Made by a program: the position numbers and the translations under genes. Below, piece after piece: positions 18,323 to 28,028 of a stretch of 64,000 bases of DNA (the first letter of the stretch is position 1; the number at the start of each line of letters is the position of its first letter). Source of the stretch: Candidatus Fredericiella danica (GTDB taxonomy: Bacteria; Chloroflexota; Anaerolineae; Caldilineales; Caldilineaceae); the NCBI GenBank assembly GCA_016713335.1, contig JADJPH010000023.1, positions 54,419-118,418 of the forward strand. The letters are read 5' to 3'. The notes under the pieces were generated by a model, which was not told the DNA's origin, made no database searches, and worked only from the letters and a program-made list of their open reading frames with translations.

Positions 18323-19330
18323 CCTGACCTTCAACCTGGGGACCTGGGTGCGGCGTCGCCGCTACTACAGATGTTTCAACTCAACACGGGCAAATTGCCG
18401 CCGATCATGCGCACCGTTATCGCCGTCACGGTGAACGGCATCGCCGAGGTTCTGATCGACGGGATGATCACCCAATACGCGCTCCAGCCAGGCACGGCAC
18501 CCAGCCCATCGTTGCTCACGCTCAAGGGGAAAGACTTGACGACGGTTATGAGTTGGATCGACTTCAGCGGCATCCCCTATCCCGCGATGCCCGACTTTGC
18601 CCGTGTGGCGCTGGTGCTTGCCAAATATGCACCGCTGGGTGTGATTCCCAAGGTAATTCCCAGCGTACTCATCGACATCCCACTCCCCACCCAGCGCATC
18701 CCGCGCCACCAGGGCAAGGACCTGGCCTACATCAAGAGTCTGGCCGAAGAGGTGGGCTACACCTTCTATCTGGAGCCAGGTCCAACCGTGGGCACAACGT
18801 TTGCTTACTGGGGACCGGAGATCAAAGTCGGCATCCCGCAGCCGGCGCTGACCACGAACATGGATGCGCTGACCAATGTCGAAAGCCTGACCTTTCGTAT
18901 GGACAACACCGAGCGCAGTTTGCCGGTGGTTTTCATCCAGGAACAGAACTCGAAGGCGCCGATCCCAATTCCCGTGCCTGACATTACGCCGCTCAACCCG
19001 CCGTTGGGGCTGGTCCCGCCCATCCCGACAAACATCGAACCGGTTGACATGACCTCAAAGTACTCGCCGGTGCAGGCGGCGCTTATTGGCATTGCCAAGG
19101 CGGCGCGCTCCGCCGATGTGGTCACCGCTGACGGCTCACTGGATGTGCTGCGCTATGGCCGCGTGCTCAAGGCGCGGCAGTTGGTGGGCGTGCGTGGCGC
19201 GGGTCTGGCCTACGATGGGCTTTACTACGTCAAGAGTGTGACTCATAAACTTGGCCGCGGCGAATATAAGCAGGATTTCACACTTGTGCGCAATGGTTTG
19301 ATTTCAACGCTGCCGGCGGTGCCTGTATGA
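18189..19330 (+). CDS. Baseplate hub protein, gp27/gpD-like (frameshift about 18340)
   Basis: The start MASKPIHLSLYMGPAVPVP and the DSLASVTVLT...SGFDLTFNL segment are typical of eCIS hub proteins. Near 18340 one base is missing and the text continues as SPLLQMFQLNTGKLPPIM, then VIAVTVNGIAEVLIDGMITQ. Corrected length is 380 residues. The C-terminal half has the gpD/late-control features QGKDLAYIKSLAEEVGYTFY and GLYYVKSVTHKLGRGEYKQDF. The hub forms the trimeric base on which the spike is mounted. It overlaps the spike gene by four bases. Confidence 0.87.
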
Positions 19331-19839
19331 GCGATCAAAAATTCTACGGTAAATTTCGTGGCGTCGTGGTAAACAACGTCGACCCGCTCCAGATCGGACG
19401 CATCCAGGCCATTGTGCCGGACGTATCCGGCGTGGTGCTGACCAGTTGGGCCATGCCCTGCGTGCCGGTCGGTGGGATCCAGATGGGTTTCTTTGCAGTG
19501 CCATTGATCGGCGCGGGCGTCTGGATCGAGTTTGAGCAGGGTAACCCGGATTATCCGATTTGGACCGGCTCCTTCTGGGGCAATCTGGGCGAAGTGCCTG
19601 CCGCAGCAAAACTCGCGCCGCCACCCCTACCGGCTATCACGCTGCAGACACCTTTACAGAATAGCCTACAGGTCAGTGACCTGCCCGGGCCAACCGGCGG
19701 CATTGTGCTCAAAAGCGCCACCGGCGCCACCATCATCGTCAACGACACCGGCATCTATATTCAAAACGGCAAAGGCGCCTCGATCATCATGGCAGGGCCA
19801 ACGGTGACGATCAATCAGGGTGCGCTTGTGATTACTTGA
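19327..19839 (+). CDS. Spike protein, baseplate assembly protein V / VgrG OB-fold type
   Basis: The 170-residue protein has the OB-fold found in gpV, gp5 and VgrG: FYGKFRGVVVNNVDPLQIGRIQA, VPLIGAGVWIEFEQGNPDYPIWTG. The tail is a short beta-helix (LKSATGATIIVNDTGIYIQN, then GASIIMAGPTVTINQGALVI), which forms the needle. There is no lysozyme domain and no C-terminal toxin extension. It is translationally coupled to the hub gene. Confidence 0.92.
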   Translation: MSDQKFYGKFRGVVVNNVDPLQIGRIQAIVPDVSGVVLTSWAMPCVPVGGIQMGFFAVPLIGAGVWIEFEQGNPDYPIWTGSFWGNLGEVPAAAKLAPPPLPAITLQTPLQNSLQVSDLPGPTGGIVLKSATGATIIVNDTGIYIQNGKGASIIMAGPTVTINQGALVIT

Positions 19840-19856
19840 GTCAAAGGAACCTACCA

Positions 19857-20177
19857 ATGCCTGGCCCTCTTCTTCATTTTGGTGCAACCGTACTCTGCTC
19901 GCACGGCGGTCAAGCACAACCAACGGCGCCGAACCCGCGGGTGCTCGTCTCTGGGCAACCAACGGTGTTGATGGCGACGCCGTACGCCGTAGTGGGCTGC
20001 CCATTTGTGCCGCCCGGCGGCAACGGGCCGTGCGTCACGGCGCAGACCATCGTTGCGACCACGCGCGTACTGAGCAATGGCCAGCCGCTTGTGATTGCCA
20101 CCGGTCAAGCTGTCTGCACGCCGACCGGTACGCCATTGTTGCCCGTGGCCTTTCAGACAAGGGTGATTGCCACATGA
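19857..20177 (+). CDS. PAAR-like spike tip protein
   Basis: The start is the ATG at 19857 with an AAAGGA site. An in-frame codon at 19836 lacks one. The 106-residue chain (MPGPLLHFGATVLCSHGGQA, PNPRVLVSGQP, GCPFVP..GNGPCVTAQ, ATRVLSNGQP, GQAVCTPTGTPLLP) is the eCIS PAAR-like type, with repeated turns and three or four cysteines plus a histidine that could hold a metal at the point. It caps the spike encoded immediately upstream. No effector domain is fused to it. Confidence 0.85.
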   Translation: MPGPLLHFGATVLCSHGGQAQPTAPNPRVLVSGQPTVLMATPYAVVGCPFVPPGGNGPCVTAQTIVATTRVLSNGQPLVIATGQAVCTPTGTPLLPVAFQTRVIAT

Positions 20178-20530
20178 ACGTAGATTATCCCTATCGCATT
20201 GACGGTCGCGGCCACACGGGTGAAACGACCAACGCCGACCATGTGCGCGACATGATTGAGCTGGTGCTCTTTACGCGGCCTGGCGAGCGCGTCAACCGGC
20301 CGGCCTTTGGCAGCGGGTTACTTCAGCTTGTCTTTGCGCCGTTGGGTGACAACCTGACCGCAGCAACGCAGTTTCTTGTGCAGGGCGCCCTGCAACAATG
20401 GTTGGGCGACGTGATTGCGGTCGAAGCGGTGGAAGTCACCCGCGACGATGCGACCTTGCGTGTGCTCGTGCAGTATGTCGTGCGCCGCACCCAGCAACGC
20501 CTGGTGAGCGAATTCACCCAGAACGTGTAG
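20174..20530 (+). CDS. Baseplate wedge protein gp25-like (GPW/gp25)
   Basis: The 118-residue protein has the gp25 pattern: YPYRIDGRGHTGET, DHVRDMIELVLFTRPGERVNRP and FGSGLLQLVFAP. In other systems the E-P-R-type core of gp25 links sheath to baseplate. Here the TRPGERV..P..G stretch is intact. The start overlaps the stop of the PAAR-like gene (ATGA). The next gene follows after 14 bp. Confidence 0.92.
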   Translation: MNVDYPYRIDGRGHTGETTNADHVRDMIELVLFTRPGERVNRPAFGSGLLQLVFAPLGDNLTAATQFLVQGALQQWLGDVIAVEAVEVTRDDATLRVLVQYVVRRTQQRLVSEFTQNV

Positions 20531-20544
20531 GAAGGCAGCGTGCC

Positions 20545-23151
20545 ATGATCTACTTCTGCTGCAATGAAGATCGCCGTGCTCTGGTGCGGCGCCACCCAAC
20601 CCTGATCGGCATCGACTTCTTGGAGGTCGTTGATCATGCGGCCCTGCCCCTGGCAGACCGCCAACGCACGCTGATCGTGCACCTGATCGAGGATGATCCG
20701 GCCAATCCATTCCCTGTCAAGGATGGGTATGCCGCTACGCTGGCGCCGTCCAATTTCGTGATCGAAGGTGGCGAACGCATCCGCGGCATCAAGGTGACCA
20801 CCGTGCAGGTCGTCGCCGGACAACCGCGCCAACTGGAGGTCCGTGTCAACGCGGCCGGCGACTTCTCGACCTACGAACTGCGCATTGCCAAGAACGCCGC
20901 GGATCTCAGCCCGCTGGCGACCTTTGATCCGCTGCTCTCGGTCGTCGACTTCTCGTTCAAGGTCGAATGCCCCAGCGAATTCGATTGCGCACCAATACAG
21001 ATTTGCCCGCCCACGTCGACGTCTTCACCACAGATCGATTATCTGGCGAAAGACTACGCCACCTTCCGCCGGTTGATGCTGGATCGCCTGGCAACGGTAC
21101 TACCGGCCTGGCAAGAGCGCAACGTCGCCGACCTGGGCGTCACGCTCGTCGAACTACTCGCCTATGTTGGCGACCGCCTCAGCTATCAGCAGGATGCAGT
21201 CGCTACCGAGGCCTACCTCGACACAGCGCGGCTGCGGACTTCGGTCCGCCGGCATGCCCGCCTGGTGGACTATCCAATGCACGACGGCGTGAATGCACGC
21301 ACATGGATCCAGCTGACGGCTGCACAGGATGCGGCGTTTGAACCCGTGGATCCCATTTCTAACGTGCGGTCGCGTTTTCTAACCGCCTGCAGCGCACCGC
21401 CACGCGTGGACCCGGATCAATTGGTGCGTGTGCTGATGGAATCGCAGCCTACGGTCTTTGAAGCATTGCACCCGTCACACCTTTTTACGGCCCATAATGA
21501 GATCCAATTCTATACCTGGGGGGCAGCGGATTGCTGCCTGCCAAAGGGAGCCACCAAAGCGACGCTGGCCGATGACATAGAGCGCCGTCTTCGCCTGCGC
21601 CCCGGTGACGTGCTTGTCTTTGAGGAGCGAATCGGTCCGCGCACGGGCTCAGCGGCTGACGCCAATATGACCCACCGGCACGCGGTGCGTTTGACCGCCG
21701 TGCGTCCGGCCGCCACGTTGATCTTGGACGATGAAGCGCTCAAGAGTGCGTCGCCGGAGGAAGTGGCGCATGCCAAAGCAATTGCCGATCGGCAGCCAGC
21801 CAATCTGCTGACCGACCCGGTCACAGAGCAAGGCATTGTCGAGATCGAATGGGATACCGCCGACGGGCTGCCGTTTCCGCTTTGTTTGTCGGCAACCACC
21901 GATCGCGCCCACGGCGCTCAGTCGATCACCGGCGTCAGCGTCGCCCTTGGCAACATGTTGCTGGCCGACCATGGGTTGACCCTGCTGCAACCGGAAGGCA
22001 TCGGCGCCGTGCCGCAGGCGCGGCTTGCCTTTCCACCGCGGCAAGGGGAGGATTGCACCCCAGCCACGCCGGAGGCGCTGCCGCCCCGTTTCCGGCCCCG
22101 GCTCAAACTCGCCCCGCTTGTGAGTGCAGGCGCTTACGATCCCATACAGCCCGCGGTCCATTCACTTCGCATCTCACCGGAGAGTGCCGGACATGTGATT
22201 AGCCTTGTGGGCACACGGGCGGCCCGGAGTGAAACGTGGTCGCCCCGGCGTGACCTGCTCAATAGCCGCCCCGCGGATCGGCACTTTGTCGTGGAGACCG
22301 AAAGCGACGGCAGCGCCAGATTGCGCTTTGGCGATGATGCCAACGGCATGCGGCCTCAGGCAGAAACCGTATTCTTGGCTACCTACCGTGTCGGTAGCGG
22401 CGTCGCCGGTAACGTGGGTGCTGATTCACTCGTTCACGTCGTCACCGACAATCCGGCGATCGAAAAAATCCGCAATCCGCTCCCGGCACAAGGGGGCGTC
22501 GAGATGGAGAGCGTGGCAACCGTGCGCCAGCGCGCACCATTTGCCTTTCGCCGCCAGGAGCGCGCCGTGACGGCCGAGGATTACGCCGCGCGGGCCGGCG
22601 CCTTTGCCGGTGTACAACAGGCTGCGGCCACCTTCCGCTGGACCGGTAGTTGGTACACGGCCTTTGTAACTGCCGATCGCACCGGTGGCGCCGGCGTGGA
22701 CGAACGCTTTGAACAGGATCTGCGCGCTTATCTGGAATCGTATCGCATGGCAGTGCAGGATCTTGAAGTGGACTCGCCACGACCGGCGCCCCTCGAGATG
22801 ACGCTGCACGTCTGCGTGCTGCCCGGCTACTTCCGCAGCCAGGTGAAGGCGGCACTGCTCGAAGTCTTTAGCAACCGCTTATTGCCGGACGGGCGGCGCG
22901 GCCTCTTCCATCCTGACAATTTCAGTTTTGGCCAACCTGTCTATCTAAGCCAGATCTATGCCGCGGCGATGGAAGTAGATGGCGTAGCCTCGGTGCAGGT
23001 GACGCAATTTGAACGCCAGGGCCGGCCCGATCCCACGGGCATCGATACGGGCCGGCTCACGTTCGACCGGCTTGAGATTCCACGTCTGGACAATGACCGC
23101 AACTTCCCGGAGCGCGGTGTCTTTCACCTGGTGATGAAGGGGGGCAAGTGA
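20545..23151 (+). CDS. Baseplate assembly protein, gpJ/gp6-like (first copy)
   Basis: The start is the ATG at 20545 after a GGAAGGCAG site. The 868-residue protein belongs to the putative phage baseplate assembly family (TIGR02243-like). The N-terminus holds a small domain rich in Cys. The family core begins PQIDYLAKDYATFRRLMLDRLA, then VTLVELLAYVGDRLSYQQDAVATEAYLDTARLRTSVRRHARLVDY split over consecutive helices. The C-terminal half has FGDDANGMRPQ and RRQERAVTAEDYAARA. It forms wedge units around the hub together with the paralog encoded next. The 3' end overlaps the next start by four bases. Confidence 0.92.
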   Translation: MIYFCCNEDRRALVRRHPTLIGIDFLEVVDHAALPLADRQRTLIVHLIEDDPANPFPVKDGYAATLAPSNFVIEGGERIRGIKVTTVQVVAGQPRQLEVRVNAAGDFSTYELRIAKNAADLSPLATFDPLLSVVDFSFKVECPSEFDCAPIQICPPTSTSSPQIDYLAKDYATFRRLMLDRLATVLPAWQERNVADLGVTLVELLAYVGDRLSYQQDAVATEAYLDTARLRTSVRRHARLVDYPMHDGVNARTWIQLTAAQDAAFEPVDPISNVRSRFLTACSAPPRVDPDQLVRVLMESQPTVFEALHPSHLFTAHNEIQFYTWGAADCCLPKGATKATLADDIERRLRLRPGDVLVFEERIGPRTGSAADANMTHRHAVRLTAVRPAATLILDDEALKSASPEEVAHAKAIADRQPANLLTDPVTEQGIVEIEWDTADGLPFPLCLSATTDRAHGAQSITGVSVALGNMLLADHGLTLLQPEGIGAVPQARLAFPPRQGEDCTPATPEALPPRFRPRLKLAPLVSAGAYDPIQPAVHSLRISPESAGHVISLVGTRAARSETWSPRRDLLNSRPADRHFVVETESDGSARLRFGDDANGMRPQAETVFLATYRVGSGVAGNVGADSLVHVVTDNPAIEKIRNPLPAQGGVEMESVATVRQRAPFAFRRQERAVTAEDYAARAGAFAGVQQAAATFRWTGSWYTAFVTADRTGGAGVDERFEQDLRAYLESYRMAVQDLEVDSPRPAPLEMTLHVCVLPGYFRSQVKAALLEVFSNRLLPDGRRGLFHPDNFSFGQPVYLSQIYAAAMEVDGVASVQVTQFERQGRPDPTGIDTGRLTFDRLEIPRLDNDRNFPERGVFHLVMKGGK

Positions 23152-25859
23152 GCATGGACCTCAGCCTGGACTCCAGCATACGTGAATTGAACGACTGCGA
23201 CTGCTGCACCGGCGTCGATGCCGAAACGCCGGCGCCCATCGACAATCGGGCGGGGCTGACCGCGGTCGCCTATCGCACCGGTGATCATGCGGCGTTTGTG
23301 GCCAGCATGCACGCGGCACTCTCCGCAGGGCGTTCGCCGGCCCTGGCGCGCCTGACGGCACGCAGCAACGATGACTTCTCTATCGCCCTGATTGACGCCT
23401 GGGCAACGACCCTGGACGTGTTGACCTTCTACCAGGAGCGGCTGGCCAATGAAGCCTACCTGCGCACTGCGACCGAGCGGCTCTCTCTCCTTGAACTCGC
23501 CCGGCTGATTGGCTACCGGCCCCGCCCCGGCGTCGCGGCCAGTACGCTGCTGGCGTTTACTTTGGAAGATGCGCCCGGTTCACCGGCAAGCGTGGAAATT
23601 CCCGTGGCGGTGAAGGTGCAGAGTGTGCCGGGTCCTGGCGAAACTGCACAAACCTTTGAAACCGTGGAATCCATTGAGGCGCGGCCCGGTTGGAATGGGC
23701 TGCGCGCACGCACCACAACGCCACAGAGGTTGGCCGGGGGCAGCACCGATGCCTACTTCCGTGGCACGGACTTCAACCTGGCCACCGGCGATATCCTGAT
23801 CTTCGTTTCCAATGAGCGAATTTCGAGCATGACGAGCGAACGGTGGGCATGGCGCCGTGTAAGTACGGTTAGTGCCGACGCCGTCGCCGGCTTCACGCGC
23901 GTGACCTGGCTGGATGCGCTGCCTGCGGTGGAAGATGCGACGACCGGCGCCTCTCCAGAGGTCTATGTTCTGCGCAAACGCGCCAGCATCTTTGGTTACA
24001 ACGCGCCCGAATGGCGCGCCCTGCTAGACAGCACCAAAGCCGCCTACATGGGCGGCACGCCGGAAGGCGGCTTTCCTGACGAGTGGCCGGAATACTCGAT
24101 CTTCACACCGTTTTCGCTGAACTTCGTCGGTGACCTCGCCTTTGACTTTACCAGTCCAGTCCTTCTCGGCAACGTGCTGGCCATGCCGGCGCCTGAGGCG
24201 CAAGTTGCCGTCGACCCGAACTTGCTAGCCGGCGAGGGCATCCGCCTTGAGCCGGGGAAAGTGATAAATCCAAAGCCAGGCGCCGCCACTACGGCCGAGA
24301 CCCGCACCATCGACCTCGACACCGCCTACCCGCAGATTCAACGCGATGGCTGGGCGCTGCTGACGCGACCGGGCGCGGTGGAACTCTACCGGGTGACCGG
24401 CGTCACCGAAGCCGGGCGTGCACAGTTTATGCTCAGCGGCAAAACGACGCGAGTGACGCTCGCCGGTGAAAACCTGACCGCCAGTTTCGAGGATGAGGTG
24501 CGTACCACCAGTGTGTTTGCCCAGAGCGAACGGCTTCCACTCGTCGTGGAACAACCGCTTCCCGCTAATGCCACCACGGGCCATGTGGCGAATCTCCGGC
24601 TGGCAACGCCGGCCCCGGATCTGCCAAAGGGTCGCAACCTGATCGTTGCGGGTGCACTCGCCGGCAGCGCGCTTCTTGCGAGCGAAGCCGTCGTCCTGGC
24701 TGAGGCAAAGGTCGTCGGAGGCGTCACCGAGCTTCGTCTGACGGCGGCACTGCAGAATGACTACATTCTGAGTTCTGTAATCCTCTATGCCAACGTCGCC
24801 GCCGCCACTCACGGTGAGACTGCCGTCGAGGTGCTTGGCAGCGGCAATGCGGCCGTGCCATTCCAGAGTTTTACCCTGCGCCAGCCACCATTGACCTATG
24901 TGAGTAGTGATGATCCTTCGGGCGCGACGTCGACGCTTGAGGTGCGGGTCAACGACCTGCTCTGGCACGAAACACCTGACCTGCTCGACCGAAAACCAGA
25001 AGATCATGTCTACGTCACTACAACCAACGACGATGCCAAAACCACCGTGCAATTTGGGGACGGATTCAGTGGCGCCCGCCCCCAGACCGGGGCGAATAAC
25101 GTGCGCGCCACCTATCGTAAAGGCATCGGCAAGGCGGGCAACCTTGACGCCAACCAGTTGAGTACGTTACTGACCCGCCCCCTGGGCGTGAAGGCAGTGA
25201 ACAACCCGGTGCCGGCCACCGGCGGCGCGGACGCCGAGACGCGCGACCAGGTGCGCGGCAATGCTCCGCTGACGGTGTTGACGCTGGATCGCGTCGTCTC
25301 CCTGCAAGATTACGAAGACTTCGCACGGGCGTTTGCCGGGATTGCGAAGGCGCTGGCGACCTGGACCTGGGATGGAGAACGCCGCGGCGTCTTCATCACG
25401 ATTTCCGGCGAGGACGGCGCCGCGGTGCTGCCGGACAACCCGACCTACACGCACCTCCTCGGTGCACTGCGCAAAGCCGGTGATCCACGCGTGCCCCTTC
25501 GCCTTGCTTCCAGTACGCTGGTCACCTTTGTGCTCGATGCGCAGGTGACCCGGGATCCCGACTTTTTGGCAGATGCGATTCAGGCCGGTGTAACCGATGC
25601 ACTCGTCTCCGCGTTCGCTTTCGAAGCGCGCGGCTTCGGCCAGCCGGTGACGTTGAGCGAAGTCATGGCCGTCATCCAGGCGGTTGATGGCGTCATTGGT
25701 GTGGACGTGAACAAGCTGATGCGCAACGATCTACCGGGTATCGATGGTCTCAAACAACCGTTGCCCTCAGCAGCGCCGATCGCAGGCAGCGGGCTGAGCG
25801 TGGCGCCGGCAGAACTGCTGCTCATCGACCCGGGGGGAATCAAGATCAATGTAGTTTAG
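23148..25859 (+). CDS. Baseplate assembly protein, gpJ/gp6-like (second copy)
   Basis: The 903-residue protein opens with a GTG overlapping the previous stop (an ATG lies two codons later). It shares the family core with its neighbour: LTARSNDDFSIALIDAWATT, DVLTFYQERLANEAYLRTA, ERLSLLELARLIGYRPRPGVAA. The C-terminus contains FGDGFSGARPQTGANNVRATYRKG (over two strands), NAPLTVLTLDRVVSLQDYEDFARAFAGI and GQPVTLSEVMAVIQAVDGV. Two unequal wedge proteins in tandem are usual in eCIS. Frame and codon use are intact over the full length. A 65-bp gap follows with no feature except a GGAGG site for the next gene. Confidence 0.9.
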   Translation: MSMDLSLDSSIRELNDCDCCTGVDAETPAPIDNRAGLTAVAYRTGDHAAFVASMHAALSAGRSPALARLTARSNDDFSIALIDAWATTLDVLTFYQERLANEAYLRTATERLSLLELARLIGYRPRPGVAASTLLAFTLEDAPGSPASVEIPVAVKVQSVPGPGETAQTFETVESIEARPGWNGLRARTTTPQRLAGGSTDAYFRGTDFNLATGDILIFVSNERISSMTSERWAWRRVSTVSADAVAGFTRVTWLDALPAVEDATTGASPEVYVLRKRASIFGYNAPEWRALLDSTKAAYMGGTPEGGFPDEWPEYSIFTPFSLNFVGDLAFDFTSPVLLGNVLAMPAPEAQVAVDPNLLAGEGIRLEPGKVINPKPGAATTAETRTIDLDTAYPQIQRDGWALLTRPGAVELYRVTGVTEAGRAQFMLSGKTTRVTLAGENLTASFEDEVRTTSVFAQSERLPLVVEQPLPANATTGHVANLRLATPAPDLPKGRNLIVAGALAGSALLASEAVVLAEAKVVGGVTELRLTAALQNDYILSSVILYANVAAATHGETAVEVLGSGNAAVPFQSFTLRQPPLTYVSSDDPSGATSTLEVRVNDLLWHETPDLLDRKPEDHVYVTTTNDDAKTTVQFGDGFSGARPQTGANNVRATYRKGIGKAGNLDANQLSTLLTRPLGVKAVNNPVPATGGADAETRDQVRGNAPLTVLTLDRVVSLQDYEDFARAFAGIAKALATWTWDGERRGVFITISGEDGAAVLPDNPTYTHLLGALRKAGDPRVPLRLASSTLVTFVLDAQVTRDPDFLADAIQAGVTDALVSAFAFEARGFGQPVTLSEVMAVIQAVDGVIGVDVNKLMRNDLPGIDGLKQPLPSAAPIAGSGLSVAPAELLLIDPGGIKINVV

Positions 25860-25924
25860 AAGCTTTGGCGGCAGAAGAGGCATGAAACACTCTGCATTTG
25901 ATGTTCACCTAACTTGGAGGCGCA

Positions 25925-28006
25925 ATGTCTAGTTACGACGCGGACACCCTATACAGCCTTCTTCCTGCGATCTTTCGCATCCGCGATGCGGAACAGGGCG
26001 GTGCGCTCAAGGCGCTGGTGTCAGTGCTGGCCGAACAGGCAGAGGTAGTGGCTGAAAACCTCGACCAGTTGTATGACGATCAGTTCATCGAGACCTGTGC
26101 GCCGTGGGTTACCTCTTATATCGGCGACCTGATCGGCCACCAGCCGCTGCATGCCGTCGCCCCGCAGATCGGTAGCCCGCGCGCTGAAGTCGCCAACACG
26201 ATTGCGTACCGGCGCCGCAAAGGTACGGCGGCAGTGCTCGAACAACTGGCGCGCGATGTAACGGGCTGGGACGCACGCGTCATCGAGTTCTTTCAACTAC
26301 TGGCGACAACCCAGTACATGAATCATCTCCGTCCCGGCAACCTTGCGACGCCCGATCTTCGGAACCGCACCGAGTTACGCTTGCTGGCGACGCCCTTTAC
26401 CACCACGACGCGTACGCTTGAGGTGCGCCGCATCGAACCCACACGCGGCAAATACAACATACCCAACGTGGGCGTTTTCTTGTGGCGTCTGGGCGCGTAC
26501 TCACTCACACGCTCGCCGGCCGTGCCCTTTGCCGGGGATCCGATCCGTTATCACTTTCACCCTGCCGGGATCGATTCACCGCTTTTCCGTTTTCCTGAGG
26601 CTGAGGCGGAGATCACGCATCTCGCTACGCCACGCAATGTGCCCACGCCCCTGGATCCACACCTGCTTGCGGGTGCGCTGCGCGACGACTATGGCGCCGG
26701 CAAGAGCCTGTTGATCGAGACCGCCGCAGTGGACGGCGGCAAACTCGACCCGGCCCAACCCGTGACCGCGATTGCCGTCAAGGATATCGAGGTTTGCGAT
26801 CTGCGCGACCTGCTGGATGCGGCGGGTGATGTGGTGGTCGATGGGCAAGGCAATGCGCTGTGGTCCAATACACCTGCTCCTGCAGGGAAGGTGCGCGCAG
26901 ACCCTGTCCTGGGGCGGCTGGCATTTGATGCAGACCCGGGCCGCATGGTGCTCGTCACATTTCGCTATGGTTTCAGCGCCGCGATGGGCGGTGGCGAGTA
27001 TGAACGGGCAGCGAACTTTGAGCTTGCACTCCCCACGCAGAAGGTCACGATGCCGCAAACAATTGGCGGCGCCCTCCTTGCGGTGATTGCAACGGGCGAC
27101 GACGGCGCAGTGGAGGTCGGCGACACCGGCAGATATCCGGAAACGCTCTCGACACAGCTTGGCGCGGGCCAACGCGTCGAACTCCGCGGTGGTAATGAAA
27201 ACCGGCCGACGCTTGAACTGAGCGGTGAATGGGTCGTAGACGGGCTGGAGCAGAGTGAGCTGACGTTGGATGGGCTCCTCGTCATCGGTGGGCCGCTACG
27301 GGTGACAGGCAAGTTGCGCCGGTTGCACATCCGGCACTGCACCTTCGTCCCCGGGTCGGCGCGCGACCAGACTGATGAGGTGTTGCCGTCCATCATCGTG
27401 GAGACCCCTGATACTGCATTAGTGATTGAGCAGAGCATCGTGGGTGCGTTGCGTGTGATAGGCGACGCTGAGACGACGGTACGCAGTTGCATCGTCGATG
27501 CCGGCGCAATGGATGCCATCGCCTATACCGGCCCGGGCGCAGAAGCCGTGGGCGGCGCACTGACGCTGGAAGAGACAACCGTGATCGGTCAGGTAAGGGC
27601 GGGCCGGTTGCCGCTGGCATCGAACACCCTCTTCCTGGCGCGGCGCGCACCGGCTGACCCTCCGGAGAGCGCACCAGTCTTCGTGGTGCGCCGCCAGCAA
27701 GGTTGCGTGCGTTTCAGCTACGTGCCACTTGGATCGCAGACTCCGCAACGGCATCGCTGCCAGCCGGCTACCCCAGAGGACGACGTGCGCGTCAAGCCGC
27801 AGTTTACATCGTTGCGCTACGGGGATCCCGGTTACGGTCAGTTGAGCCACCGCACACCTATGGAGATTCGCGGTGGCGCAAGCGACGAGGCCGAGATGGG
27901 CGCCTTTCACGATCTGTTCCAGCCGCAGCGTGAAACCAATCTGCGCGTCCGTCTGGCGGAATATCTACGGTTTGGGTTGGAGGCCGGGATTTTTTACGTA
28001 AGCTAG
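25925..28006 (+). CDS. Tail protein I (gpI)-like baseplate protein
   Basis: The 693-residue protein begins SSYDADTLYSLLPAIFRIRD, with ALVSVLAEQAEVVAENLDQLYDDQFIETC and WVTSYIGDLIG. That is the start of the phage tail protein I domain (TIGR02242-like). AYRRRKGTAAVLEQLARDVTGWDARVIEFF follows, again family-typical. The C-terminal two-thirds contain a right-handed beta-helix-like region (about residues 410-560: ELTLDGLLVIGGPLRV, LRRLHIRHCTFVPGS, TTVRSCIVDAGAMDAIAY), which may be a surface-exposed appendage. It sits on the wedge periphery in phages, where fibres attach. Confidence 0.87.
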   Translation: MSSYDADTLYSLLPAIFRIRDAEQGGALKALVSVLAEQAEVVAENLDQLYDDQFIETCAPWVTSYIGDLIGHQPLHAVAPQIGSPRAEVANTIAYRRRKGTAAVLEQLARDVTGWDARVIEFFQLLATTQYMNHLRPGNLATPDLRNRTELRLLATPFTTTTRTLEVRRIEPTRGKYNIPNVGVFLWRLGAYSLTRSPAVPFAGDPIRYHFHPAGIDSPLFRFPEAEAEITHLATPRNVPTPLDPHLLAGALRDDYGAGKSLLIETAAVDGGKLDPAQPVTAIAVKDIEVCDLRDLLDAAGDVVVDGQGNALWSNTPAPAGKVRADPVLGRLAFDADPGRMVLVTFRYGFSAAMGGGEYERAANFELALPTQKVTMPQTIGGALLAVIATGDDGAVEVGDTGRYPETLSTQLGAGQRVELRGGNENRPTLELSGEWVVDGLEQSELTLDGLLVIGGPLRVTGKLRRLHIRHCTFVPGSARDQTDEVLPSIIVETPDTALVIEQSIVGALRVIGDAETTVRSCIVDAGAMDAIAYTGPGAEAVGGALTLEETTVIGQVRAGRLPLASNTLFLARRAPADPPESAPVFVVRRQQGCVRFSYVPLGSQTPQRHRCQPATPEDDVRVKPQFTSLRYGDPGYGQLSHRTPMEIRGGASDEAEMGAFHDLFQPQRETNLRVRLAEYLRFGLEAGIFYVS

Positions 28007-28028
28007 CAAGATCGAAGGAGGAAACCGC